From: Carposina sasakii
Taxonomy: Eukaryota; Arthropoda; Insecta; Lepidoptera; Carposinidae
NCBI GenBank assembly: GCA_014607495.2
Contig: CP053152.1
Location: forward strand, 1,116,001-1,180,000
DNA: 64,000 bases
Reading direction: 5' to 3'
This document shows, piece after piece, positions 45,070 to 55,717 of this stretch (position 1 is the stretch's first letter; every line of letters begins with the position of its first letter). Below the pieces are notes generated by a model, which worked only from the letters and a program-made list of their open reading frames with translations, had not been told where the DNA came from and did not search any database. The position numbers were made by a program, and so were the translations under genes.

Positions 45070-46800
45070 AATATCTGTCTCGTGCTGAAATGTGTCTAAT
45101 TATGTCACCATAAAGTACGAGTAATTACTGCATTGTTCTGAGCGTCTACATCGATTCCGTTTCGGCTTCGATCCAACTCGAGACTTTTCGAGAATTGGCC
45201 CCCAGAGCCGTAAAACTCGAAGGGTCTGTTCTATGTATGACGTAGGGATCCGATAAAAAAGAATTTTCAGAAATAATACACAGGAACCTGACATGGAAAG
45301 AGACGATAAGCAGACTAAATCATAGAAGTACTCCATTTAAAAAAAAAATTAGCTAAACATTTTCCTGTTTAAATGTTGCTGTCTCCAGTAGAATAATACC
45401 CCATAACACAGTGTTAAGTACAAGATCAAACGTTAGATGCTATCAGCACACCTGTATTGAGGTGGATAGATGAGTTTTGTTCTCGTTGAACTTTCGAGAC
45501 TATCGAGATACTCGTAAAGGTGTTAACACATTTTAATGTGACGGAAACGTCGAACGAACCGAATTTAATGCATGGAAAAAATTTTCACACTAATTGGATT
45601 TAAATTAAATGGAACAAACTTAAAGCAAATTAACATAAATAAAACTTAATTTTAGAAAGGAAGGACATCACTTAATAGATTAACGGTTGACAAGTAGGTG
45701 TGTGATTTCGCATACTTCTGCAGAAGCTCTTTGAGGATAATAGGGATATGACTGTATGTAAAAAAAAAAATTATGTCTAAAGGTGTTAAATCCTTATCCT
45801 TATCAAAGAAAGTGTACCTACTTATTATAAAATTACATGCCAGTAAAATAGGCATCCTCTTCATACGAGTTAAGTTATGCTTGCCCAGGTCGATGGCTGA
45901 CAAATGTGCATTCACCTTATAACACCATTGTCTCTCCGGTCGAATGACATTTGTTCAGATTTAGCTCAACTTTGCTCGTAAATATTCACAACAGGCGAAT
46001 TTAGAAACTTACATTAAATTATTGGATGAGTGTTCGTTGGGATTCGGTGTTTATGACGTAGCTAGCTCGTGTACTCGGTTTGAGAATTATGCCCATCATT
46101 ATTCATGGAAGTTTTGCTATACTTGCGACCAATAGCAATCACAGGAGCTATTCAGATTCTCAATTCAAATTTATTATTCTTTATTATACATAAATATAAA
46201 ACGTGTTTTTTGGATCTTTATGATCATGTAGTTCTGGCAACCCTATTTCTGATACATAGCGATATGTAGGTGTATATGTAGGTAGGTAAAATTAAAAAAT
46301 ACCTTTCTTGATATTTAAATGAAAACCATTTCAGAGAAACATCATCCTAATATCCTGCAGAGACAAGAGAAAATAATCTTCCATCTGGCACAGCTAAAAT
46401 GCAAAACAGCCATCCTTTATCGAGCTAGTCGATTGTTTAATTTAAAGTTAACTAACATTAATTAGAGTTAATTAACTTGCTAATCGCGAGAGAAGCCGTA
46501 CGCAAGCATTGTTTTACCCCGCCCCGCTCCCCGCTCCGCTTTACAAATGAGGTGATCGCGCCCTCTTACAAATTGGCCACATTTGTATAGAAGGTTACTG
46601 TCGGTACGGCAAATGTGGGTGCAATTAATTGGTATCTAATTTTTGGTAGATAGTGTACGCGCTTATAGGGGCGTACTTAATGTAGGTTTCAGATCCAAAT
46701 TAGACACCAAGATTTTCATGCAAGGTATTATATTGGTATTTACTCGTAAAATAGATTACAAATGAGTTGAGCACTTAGTGTAAAATATTGATTTGGGCTA
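45070..46800. other. Nothing firmly recognised
   Basis: The 78- and 87-codon minus frames lack supporting features. A repeat A scrap (TGATCATGTAGTTCTGGCA) lies at 46222. Confidence 0.35.
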
Positions 46801-46930
46801 GACGCGCCCGCTACGTTTTTTGAGGTAGTCTGCCCGTCTCGTGGCTCAGACCCGAGCGGCCACCCTCCCGCGCGCCCCGCTCAAGGCGGCGCCGGCGACG
46901 ATGGTGGCCGATGAAGACTCGGCAGTAACA
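46800..46930. other. CpG-rich island
   Basis: Very GC-rich (for example CGCGCGCCCCGCTCAAGGCG), with several overlapping open frames on both strands. An exon, a promoter or a GC-rich repeat are all possible; I cannot choose. Confidence 0.35.
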
Positions 46931-46932
46931 GA

Positions 46933-47357
46933 TAGTATGGTCGATTCCGGCAGTCACACTTAAACCCAAACGTAAATTTAGTCCTACCCATGGAGAAGGT
47001 ATCAAAGAGGAGGTGGGACTATGAACTGAGTCGTGTGGCAATCGTGAGGCCATGACGTCATGATAGGGCGGAGCTTCAGGGCCAGTGTGTGTAACGCAGT
47101 AGCTATAACCACACGCTTATGCAAGTAGTTTGGCTAGTCACTACAAGGTGGTTTCTATGTAAATGGGCAGGGCTACAGTGTTAGGATGCTCCCCTCGTCC
47201 CATACTTCACCCCCGCTCAGCGGTACACTATTTTTGTATGGAAATATACTTAGCCGCTGCTCCTCTTTTATTTCTTCTCCATGGTCCTACCTGTCCTATT
47301 CTTTCTCAGCCATTTATGTCAAGAACGGAGAGAGATAGACCTGACTAAGATCGACCC
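46933..47357. mobile_element. Foldback MITE FB-2, copy 4, split by MITE-1
   Basis: Left arm 46933-46988 (GTATGGTCGATTCCGGCAGT) and right arm 47284-47357 (GTCCTACCTGTCCTATTCTT) are joined across the hAT-like MITE. The right end is eroded. Confidence 0.6.
46989..47283 (+). mobile_element. hAT-like MITE-1, copy 3
   Basis: 295 bp, CATGGAGAAGGTATCAAAGA to its inverse, flanked by the perfect 8-bp TSD GTCCTACC (46981-46988 and 47284-47291). The frame inside it is not a gene. Confidence 0.87.
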
Positions 47358-47834
47358 TAGTATCAAATACAAGAATTTTACTCTATGTTGGTTCAGAAGT
47401 CAACTAATATTATACTTATAATATTATGTAGTTACTTCGTAGTTAAAATCGTGGATGAATAGTCGTAAATTAATTATTTGTGCACTATTTTCCTCCATCT
47501 TCAGTTATTTCAAGCGCCTCAAGCAAAGCAAAAATTATTGTCGACTTTCGTAGTAAATTCGTAGTAGTTGCTACGAAACTTCGTAGTTCTCTCCTAGTTC
47601 AGTTACGAATTTGATAGCATGCTTTGAAATAGGTTAACGAGGTTCTCCATTATTATTGCAAATATACGATTGGTATAGTCTAGGCTTGACACGAGATGAC
47701 GTCAAAACGCACATATCACTTTATACTAAGAAACTTCAATGAACCAATGACTTTGTTTTGCGTATTCTGTCAATGACTGTCTCATCACGAAATTCCTGGT
47801 GCAGCATAATAATTATAATCGCACCTACATTTAG

Positions 47835-47940
47835 CGAGGCAGCATCACGTAGAGATGCCGGTGTCGATTCGGTAACTCGCCTGTCGAATGCTCGTCTAGA
47901 GAGAACGCGGGAGACTCACAGTACGGTGCTGAAGCTAAAG
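47835..47940 (+). CDS. Candidate internal exon, 106 bp
   Basis: Preceded by a T-rich stretch ending TTTAG and followed by AAAG|GTGGGT, a possible donor. Only one of three forward frames is open through it (35 residues, beginning EAASRRDAGVDSVTRL). It is GC-rich relative to the AT-rich flanks and matches no repeat family seen here. It could also be a non-coding exon or chance. Confidence 0.28.
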
Positions 47941-48126
47941 GTGGGTTTCATTAAAATGTAATGTAATAATCTCATTTATTTAAAGAAAAATCCGACTGCG
48001 TAGAAATGTAGACTCAATGTCACTCGGCGATCTACTGCTGCGTTTAGCCTATCATTATTAACAAAACCATAGGCGTGAAAAGATGTGTCAGTTGTTTGTC
48101 CATTCAGAACCTGTAGCGTGTATTAG

Positions 48127-48291
48127 GATCAAGATATACATTTAACACGTCACGCGATAACACGTCAAAAATGTATGGTGCGTGTTATCGCGTGGGGTGT
48201 TAACAGTGTGTCATAGGCCATAAAAAATGTATGTGATTGATATGTACCAACACGTGTCGACACGTTCGGTGTAAGAGTGTGTCTTGACCCT
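48127..48291. repeat. Foldback element with strong hairpin
   Basis: GGATCAAGATATAC at the left resembles the inverse of the right end GTGTGTCTTGACC. Inside, CACGCGATAACACG (48151-48164) pairs perfectly with CGTGTTATCGCGTG (48181-48194) and pairing extends outward. A second palindrome, CGTGTCGACACG, lies nearby. Confidence 0.5.
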
Positions 48292-48366
48292 TACTTAGAC
48301 ATATGATTAAAGACAAAGCTACTTAATAACCACTATTAAAAAATATCAATTAATAAATCATTTATT

Positions 48367-48556
48367 ATAAAATTATTAATAAAGAAAATGGAAAAAATTC
48401 TTCACCCGAGTGGGAATCGAACCCAATTACTCGGATGACGAATTTTACCATCTCTTTTCTAAATTACATATTGGCAACGTTATTCTTCTTCCCGATAGCT
48501 ATACACTAGCCAAATCTCGGCAAACAAAGCTGAATCCCTCAGCACAATGTTTAAAG
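48367..48556 (-). mobile_element. SINE-T copy lacking most of its tRNA box
   Basis: Leader and tail as in other copies, flanked by the 9-bp TSD TCATTTATT (48358-48366 and 48557-48565). About 51 bases are missing between the B box and the leader, removing the A box. The junction is GAACCCA|ATTACTCGG. Confidence 0.72.
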
Positions 48557-48880
48557 TCATTTATTTATTTTTCACAACATATTAGTAGTATAGTTACAAT
48601 TTATTTAGTTTCATGCTGAGGAATATATCCACCCACACTCTTTTATTCCAATTCTTAAAAGTACCCGCGTACCACACCCGAAGCCGCTGTCAATAACCGC
48701 CGAGTGATACCGGTTTAATTCGCGTCTTGACACCGGCCGGAATGTTAATTAAAGACAGACGGATCGGGCGATCATGCAGTTTTATATCGACTTCGCTAAT
48801 CGGGTTAGGTATCGGATAGATTAAATCGATTTGTTTGTGTTAAGTAGTTGTAAGGTGGGTAGATCTTGCTTTGAAAAATT

Positions 48881-49362
48881 TGGCGCCCAACGTAGGGCTA
48901 TGCAAAGGTGAGGATAATAGATGATTAGGCTTGTGCCTATATTATAGGCACAAGTCTATTGTATTAATTATCGCATTAGTATAATTTATATATCATTTAC
49001 ATAAATTATAATCTGACTCAATTCGAAATAAAGACAGGTAGGTAGCTAGACATAAAAGTTGGCGCTCAACGAGGGATTTCATATTTAGAGTCACGCAGGT
49101 AACATGGTCATAACTATGTAGGTTCTCACTAGGTATTATCACTTATTAATATATTTAAAATTGACAATGTGTTGTTATTATAATTAATATGATATTAATA
49201 TGCCTGCACATATAGTGAAAGACAAAGTACATTGGCGCTGATCGTGAAAGATAATCGATGCAGTTTTCGAATTAATCACAAAAAAGTAAGTTATATTATA
49301 TTACGTTAACACACGATCAATAACGATGCTCTACGGAATATATTTGGCGCCCAACATGGGAC
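48881..49362 (+). mobile_element. Three tRNA-Lys PBS-like motifs, possible LTR-element relics
   Basis: TGGCGCCCAACGTAGGGC (48881), TGGCGCTCAACGAGGGA (49060) and TGGCGCCCAACATGGGAC (49345) each resemble the 18-base primer-binding site complementary to tRNA-Lys that follows the 5' LTR of many LTR retrotransposons. No LTR pair or gag/pol frame is visible. Confidence 0.4.
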
Positions 49363-49762
49363 TTATTAATTCTTCTAGGCGCCACTTAGTAACAGACGGG
49401 ATCATCCCCCTATTGTCTAGCGTTCCATTTCATTCTTAACCTAAAGCTACTAAACTAATTAAGTATATAAAAAATTATAATACATAAGACTTCTCAAGTA
49501 CTTTCTTAAAGTTAAATCTTACGTTAATCCTTTTATCACTACCCAGAGACAAAGAGATTATTTTTAGATTATACTCAATGTTTATCGGTGTTTAATATTT
49601 TTACAATAACCTGTACTGACACCGAGGCACACGACAATGTCAGACAGGTCAATGTTTACTTGAAAAAACTATTCGGCTAAGTAACAACTGATTGGCATTA
49701 AAATTTAATGATTGTGACAAGTTCTAACACAAAATAATAAAGAAAATATTATTTATGAAATA

Positions 49763-49895
49763 GGGTAGCCAAAGCTGCAGGATCATAAAGGAGATTCCTC
49801 GGCGACGTTTAGCAAATGTGAAACAGATGTAAATTTCAGTGACAAGTTGCTAGACTATCGCTAGAGAATACTCTCAGTTGAGTCGAAGACTAGAA
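49763..49895 (+). repeat. Dispersed repeat A
   Basis: ATAGGGTAGCCAAAGCTGCA, ATCATAAAGGAGATTCC and GTGACAAGTTGCTAGACTAT. Confidence 0.5.
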
Positions 49896-50013
49896 AATTA
49901 TTTAGACTCCTTTTTAAATAGAATTGTTTACTATTATATATAGATAACTTACTATTACAAACTTTTATTTATATTCAACATTGTTAATTTAAAAGATATA
50001 TAATCAATACATT

Positions 50014-50382
50014 GTGCCTCATAAAGAAGCTCAGGATCGCACAGCGAGCGATGGAGAGAGCTATGCTTGGGATCTCTCTGCGTGATCGAATCAGAAATGA
50101 GGAGATCTGCAGACGTACAAAGATCACCGACAAGCTGAAGTGGCAATGGGCAGGGCACATAGCTCGAAGAACTGATGGCCGATGGAGTCGGAAAGTTCTA
50201 GAGTGGATACCACGTATCGGCAAACGCAGCGTGGGAAGGCCACCCGCGAGGTGGACGGACGACCTGGCCAAGGTCGCGGGCGTCGATTGGATGCAGGCTG
50301 CTTCCGACCACTCGGAGTGTAGGTTGTTGGGGGAGGCCTATATCCAACAGTGGAATTCTCAGGGCTGTAAATGATGATGATG
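50014..50382 (+). pseudogene. RTE-like LINE, 369-bp 5'-truncated copy
   Basis: An open frame encodes the polyprotein C-terminus: LRIAQRAMERAMLGISLRDR, then KWQWAGHIARRTDGRWSRKV and PPARWTDDLAKVAG, ending IQQWNSQGCK and a GATGATGATG tail. An 18-base in-frame deletion follows TKITD relative to the copy at 10282. Flanked by the 12-bp TSD AATCAATACATT (50002-50013 and 50383-50394). The frame's apparent start (TTG in the TSD) is not real. Confidence 0.85.
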
Positions 50383-50399
50383 AATCAATACATTTTACT

Positions 50400-51480
50400 C
50401 TATTATGTAACTAAGTATCTTACCCTATCTGACTATGCACATAAGTTTTATAAGAAAATTCTTGGTTTTAATTATTTTTTAGGGGAAGTAACCCTTTATT
50501 CCCTTTATCTGTTCTCCATCCCTCTAATTGCAATCGGTTAAGTGAATTTGAAATGAAGTGTCCAATAATTTAGGGTGAAACTTTTCCGAATCATTTGAGT
50601 TTTTGTTCTTGAGTTATCTGGTGCCAGTGACTTTTAATTATAAAGCCTTTTTCTCGATCTCAAACAATAGACAAATATCATAGAGTAGCTTTCATTATTA
50701 AGTTTCATATCTTTAATTGGTCAACAAATAATTTTAAATATCAAGATTTGAAGATAAAATTCCCTTCTTTTCAATCTTGATACATTTTTTTTATTTGAAA
50801 ACCATACTCTGATAATTTAATTTCAAATATCTGTAGCTATCTACTACTATAACGTCAAAAAAGTATAAAATGAAATATATTATTAGTTTAAAAAAGCATG
50901 AATTTTTAAATAAGAAACACTCAAGACATGAAATCAAAACAAAAAGATCCAAATCAAGTCACTTAATTAACTCCAAAACAATTCACAGTTAAACTGATTG
51001 GGTCAGTACTTTATCCCCCATATGGTGTCAGAGAATGGAAGTACTTCGGGTAGACGTACAAAAATCGCTATCGTCTGACCGGGACGGGAGTATGCAAAAA
51101 GGCGCTAATTTCTCGAAACCAAAAAGTGGTAATGGTTATGCGTTGCAGCGCCAACGCGTTTGTCTCGCGATAACGCTCGCTTACAATTAGCTAGGACGGT
51201 TTTATGCAAGGCGGGATGTAGTAAGACTTTGGAATTTAATGACTGTAGTTTCTTATAGTTGTTAAATTGTTATGCTGTGAGATTTCATTTTTTTTAAATG
51301 TTGGGGTGTACCAAATACGTCTTAGCCCTTACTTTTAGAACAACTTTCTTTAATAGGTTTTGTTTAAATGCTTTTGACAGTAGAAATTGCATTCAAAAAT
51401 CTATCAGTGCCCTTTCTGATAAGGAAAATTAGGTGCCCTAAACATTTTCTGGGTAAAACATAGTAAAGTTATACAATAAT
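50400..51480. other. Nothing recognised
   Basis: AT-rich, no frame over 60 codons, no family match. Confidence 0.45.
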
Positions 51481-51486
51481 TTAATC

Positions 51487-51785
51487 GTCATCGTCATCAG
51501 CCTATTGCATTCCACTGCTGGACGTAGGCCTCCCCCAGGGTACCCCACAAGGCAGTACACTGCTGGACGTAGGCCTCCCTCAAGGCACACCACAAGGCTG
51601 TGCATTGCCATGGGGGGTGTTTGCCCATAGTCACCATGCTAGTCAAGCGGGTTGGTGACCGCAGTTTGTATTTTGGACTATGTTGTCAACACAGGAGGCG
51701 CTGCTGCCCACCTCTCAGAAAGCCTTAATCGCCCCGTACAATACCCACGGGCAGGCATGAGGTGGGACGAATTCTACTCTACCGG
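51487..51785 (-). mobile_element. RTE-tailed SINE with duplicated 3' end
   Basis: Near full-length minus copy, head near 51780 (ATTCTACTCTACCGG). The 3' segment CACTGCTGGACGTAGGCCTC occurs twice, about 43 bases apart (51513 and 51558). Confidence 0.68.
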
Positions 51786-51789
51786 TCGA

Positions 51790-52690
51790 AGGAAAAAAAC
51801 CTGCATTCAACTCGACTGCATAAAACCGTCCAGTTTCGCAATTAGACGTGACTTGGCGACTATAATCGTTAATGTTTAGCACCGGCCACATATTCTGTAC
51901 CTTTGTGCAAATGCGCCCATCCTGTATCTAGCGCCGACCAATCAGGGCGCGCCTTTATTGCTAACGGCAACTGGTCCGCTCAGGGTTTTGCAAAAAGTCT
52001 ACTGTTATTGCTTTCCGTTACTTTGTGATTAAGATTTTTTGAGTTTTGAGTACTTAAGAGAGATATTAAAATCTGCGACACAAGGTTACTAGCTGATGCC
52101 TACAAGTTTGCTTGAGGGATCGTAAATCATGGGCGTTGTTGTCACTGACATCGAGCATGTAGCCTTCGTATGCTAAATGTGACTATAGGATTTCCATCAC
52201 AATCATGCAGCTGTGGGTATCTCATTTATTTAACACAGCCTGTTACACATGTTTGATATTTCTATGTCAGTTTCTACAAATTAATGAATTTTCTCAAAAT
52301 GTCGACAATGACATCTTACATCGCAGGCCTCAAGAGACTATGATACGGTTTAATTATGTTCTTTAGTTCTGAAACATATTATGTTTTAAGAAATCTCATT
52401 GCTTTGTTTTTTCTCTTTTTCAATAAAAAAAATTGCTTGACTTCTAAACACAAAACCCAATTCAGGCCAACCATTCGTCGTTCCGAGGAGTATCTCATTC
52501 GTTTATTATTCAATGAGATTACTTTCTCCACTGCTGCGGATGTTGGCCATATTTACCGGCGCAGTGCCTCTCATTAACCGTGCACATATCGACGCGGCTG
52601 ATTTCTCCAGGGCTCAGGCGTTTCACCGTATAGTTCCGATGGAGGATGGCGCTAGTTACTATGGATGTGACCACATTTTCTGTGTCACTG
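51790..52690. other. Nothing firmly recognised
   Basis: If the PBS at 52893 is real, part of this span could be an LTR, but no second LTR was found. Confidence 0.3.
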
Positions 52691-52698
52691 CATACAAA

Positions 52699-52801
52699 AA
52701 ATGTTAGTTCCGAAATCAGGCATAGGAACTGTTCCATGAAACGGACAAATACTGCACGTTTCATGATACTGTACCCGTGGACGATTTCGGAACTAACATC
52801 T
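52699..52801. repeat. Inverted repeat ATGTTAGTTCCGAAATC
   Basis: ATGTTAGTTCCGAAATCAGG and GATTTCGGAACTAACAT are inverted, with further inner pairing (TTCCATGAAACG / CGTTTCATGATAC). The left arm alone recurs at 39645-39690. Confidence 0.55.
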
Positions 52802-52892
52802 CTTGTATCAAACTACACAGATTTCACTCACAACTAGCGCCACAAGAAAGGGATTTGGTTTCGTGAATCGCGTTTTAGTATCTACTGCTTGA

Positions 52893-52910
52893 TGGCGCCC
52901 AACGTGGGGC
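52893..52910 (+). mobile_element. tRNA-Lys-type primer-binding site
   Basis: TGGCGCCCAACGTGGGGC is, as I recall it, a full-length match to the complement of a tRNA-Lys 3' end. No neighbouring LTR could be delimited, so this is probably a decayed or solo piece of an LTR retrotransposon. Confidence 0.45.
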
Positions 52911-53027
52911 CCTTTATGGCGCTTCTCCGAGTCGATATTAAAAGGGATGTTTAATAACCTCTTATTGTTGTGTATAGTTGGTGTATGTATTGTGTTTTGT
53001 GGTTTTTGGTTAATGTGATTGAATTAA

Positions 53028-53165
53028 GTACTAACCGAACTTGTACGTCACAACTATACCCTCAAAATTGGTCAGAAGTGTCACCATGTGGTTCTATCGG
53101 CCCTTGGTGCTCTGCCTACCCCGTAAGGGATAAAGGCGTGATTATATATATGTATTACTATTTGA
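53028..53165 (+). repeat. Dispersed repeat D, truncated
   Basis: ACTAACCGAACTTGTACGTC through GGGATAAAGGCGTGATTATA. Confidence 0.6.
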
Positions 53166-53189
53166 CATACATACATATAGACAGGGCTG

Positions 53190-53400
53190 TGTTGCCGATA
53201 TGGGGTAGCTAGAACTGCACGATCTTAAAGGAGATCTCACAGCTTGGTTTACCATAACGGCGACAGATCCAAATGGCGGTGATAAGTTGCTAGCTTATCG
53301 CCTGAAAGAATGCCTGAGTTCCTTAGTCGACTCTTAGACATGCACGGAAGGAGATGCAGCTGATGTATTCTAGTGAAGCCTCGCAACAGTATGGGACTAT
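53190..53400 (+). repeat. Dispersed repeat A, best-preserved copy
   Basis: ATGGGGTAGCTAGAACTGCA, TTGCTAGCTTATCGCCTG, GAAGGAGATGCAGCTGATGT, ATTCTAGTGAAGCCTCG. It preserves the empty target of the MITE at 11455. Confidence 0.62.
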
Positions 53401-53567
53401 TTAACTTAGTTCTGTGTTTTCAAATTACTTATTTTAGATTCAGATAAATAATGGTACTTTGTTACTAATCATTTTTTTGTTGTGAAAAATAAGCTGAATA
53501 ATATTGCACTGAAATTACATTTCCATCCATCAATTTACCTACCTACATCTATCAACATTTATTTAAT

Positions 53568-53790
53568 AGCTAGTGGACGCCCGCAACTCCGTCTGCGTGG
53601 ACTCCAGAATAAACAAAATGTCGAAATTATCCGGGATAAAAACATTTTCCCGGGATAAAAAGTAGTCTATATGTTAAATGGGACCTGTCACAATATATTC
53701 CTGAAAACTGCATCGAAATCGGCCCAGCCGTTTCTTAGATTAGCGTGCACAAACATCGACCCGTTACAGTTTTAGTATATGTAGAGATAT
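53568..53790 (-). repeat. Dispersed repeat E, 3' part
   Basis: AGCTAGTGGACGCCCGCAAC, AATTATCCGGGATAAAAACA, GGGACCTGTCACAATATATT. Confidence 0.58.
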
Positions 53791-54048
53791 AGATTTACAA
53801 TTGAAATTACCACGCTTTTTTCTTTTAATTAATTTAATTACACGTGTAGTTGTCTTATACAACGTGGTTTGAATCTCACAAATTAATGAAACACCCGCAA
53901 TTAACTTCCTACATGGTTCTTTGATGCCCGCTTTGATTTCTCCTGAGCCCTGTCCTCCTCAATTTAACGTGCAATGAACAGAAGGAAACGTACATACGGT
54001 ATACACTTATAAAATATACAAGCTAAGCTACTTGTGTATATAATTTTA

Positions 54049-54180
54049 TAATTATGTTTTTAAGAAATGAAAAAATTCACCCGAGTGGGACTTGAACCCA
54101 CGACCTCTCGCATTCCGTGCTGTGCTCTCAGCAACTGAGCTACCGGGTCAAATAACTCGGATGGCGAACTTGACCATCTC
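54049..54180 (-). mobile_element. SINE-T, 5'-truncated copy
   Basis: tRNA-like box with B box GGTTCAAGTCC; only about 34 bases of leader remain. Flanked by the 12-bp TSD TATATAATTTTA (54037-54048 and 54181-54192). Confidence 0.8.
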
Positions 54181-54197
54181 TATATAATTTTACTTTT

Positions 54198-54400
54198 AAA
54201 AGCGTTGATAGCCCAGTGGTTAAGACGTGCACCTTCCAAGCGAGAGGCGTAAGTTCGTTCCCGGTAACGGGCCTGTACCTACCACTGAAATTGCTTCATA
54301 TACGGATTTTAATATTCTAAAATTGCCACTTAGCTATACCCGAGGAGGGTTGGTGTCAGGCAGGCACCCAGACGTAAAATATTCCATACATGCTATGGTT
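54198..54400 (+). mobile_element. Another tRNA-like SINE fragment
   Basis: GATAGCCCAGTGGTTAAGAC resembles an A box and GTTCGTTCC a damaged B box, followed by a body with TATACCCGAGGAGGGTTGGT. Different from SINE-T. Confidence 0.45.
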
Positions 54401-54419
54401 CTATGCAGTATAACTTATA

Positions 54420-54622
54420 CAGGGTGTAACAGAAAGGGTATGTTAAGCGCAAAGCTATATAAATAGCCCACTAAAAGGAACCTACCCACAAAATTTGAGA
54501 GTCGAAATCGCATGTTTATTTTTCCAGATAGTATGGAGAATTCCTAAACAACTCAGGAATGTTCATACAATCTTGAAAAATAAACATGTGATTTCGAGTC
54601 TCAAATTTTGGGAATAGGTTGG
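54420..54622 (+). mobile_element. FB-1, truncated copy
   Basis: CAGGGTGTAACAGAAAGGGT at the left, preceded by TA. The right end stops at TTTTGGGAATAGGTTG. Confidence 0.68.
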
Positions 54623-55101
54623 GAATACTCATATCTGTCTAAACAGTAAAATTTTTAAAGTAGTATTAAAAAAGCTACCTCAATTTTGTATCGAAACCGA
54701 GAGCTTTCCGCCATAGCACTTTTTTCAAACTTATAGGTACTAATATAATTTGTACGCGTAGGTATGGATTCCGTGTAGATACTTACAATACACCATCTTT
54801 AAATAAACCCGTATTATTCTGATTAAATCACGCTTGAACCTCGTAAATCTCGATCATAAAAGTGAAAAAGGAAAATAAGCGGCAAAATATCAAGAGTTGG
54901 AAGGCAGACGCCGAAAACACCGCGTTAAATATTCATATACCGTCGAAAGTTGCGTAAAAATCCTCCTTCGAGCTCATCAAATTATAACTTGTGAAGTTAT
55001 CGCGGTGAATGAGATGGGATAAGTCTGGGGCATTCATTATGGTATCCTAATCTAAGTGTTAATTTTAAAGAAATGTTTTTCACGCCTTAACTACCTAATT
55101 A

Positions 55102-55357
55102 ATAATATAATAATAATAATAAATATTCACACACTATACAACACATTAACCTAGTCCCACATTAAGATCCCTAAGGTCTTGTGTCATGGGTACTAAGCAA
55201 CGGTATATAAATACATAGATAAGTATAGAAACATCCATGACTCGGAAACAAACATCAATATTCATCATATCAATGTTTGCACCTACCGGGATTCGAACCC
55301 AGGACCTATGGCGTCGCAGGCAGGGACACTACCCACTAGACCAAGCGGCCGTCATTA
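55102..55357 (-). mobile_element. tRNA-headed SINE-2, full length
   Basis: The minus strand starts with a tRNA-like head (CTTGGTCTAGTGG, B box GGGTTCGAATCCCGG), then a body with CATGGATGTTTCTATACTTA and a short-repeat tail. A possible 7-bp TSD is CTAATTA (55095-55101 and 55358-55364). The plus-strand copy is at 61571. Confidence 0.7.
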
Positions 55358-55440
55358 CTAATTAGACAAAACAATAATTAGTTTTGTGTGGATTTCCAAT
55401 ACGAAGTTGCTTGTGTAATATGCATGGGTTAGGTGATGAC

Positions 55441-55717
55441 CAGTGGTCGGAGTAGGTATATTGATTTTACATACTTGCGTCATGATATCATAACATGGAC
55501 ATGCATTTTTTCCGGAATGTACCGGAGTTTCCAAAAACTAGCAGCATAGCGTTGAGAGTATTGATACATTTTTAACTAGTTTCATGTAATAATTTCGAAG
55601 TTTCGGTATTTTCATTTTATTTTTATCATAATAATCCGGAAACTCGGAGGCGTATCCATATTAACATATACGTTTGATGTCAATGACCTTAATTCAATAT
55701 ACCTACTCCGACCACTG
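55441..55717. mobile_element. hAT-like MITE-2
   Basis: 277 bp. The perfect 23-bp inverted ends start CAGTGGTCGGAGTAGGTATA. The 8-bp TSD GTGATGAC flanks it (55433-55440 and 55718-55725). CAGTG fits the usual hAT end pattern. Single copy here. Confidence 0.85.

Noticed and set aside
47163..47348. 61-codon frame with signal-peptide-like residues
   Set aside because: It lies in MITE-1 and runs into FB-2; transposon by-product.
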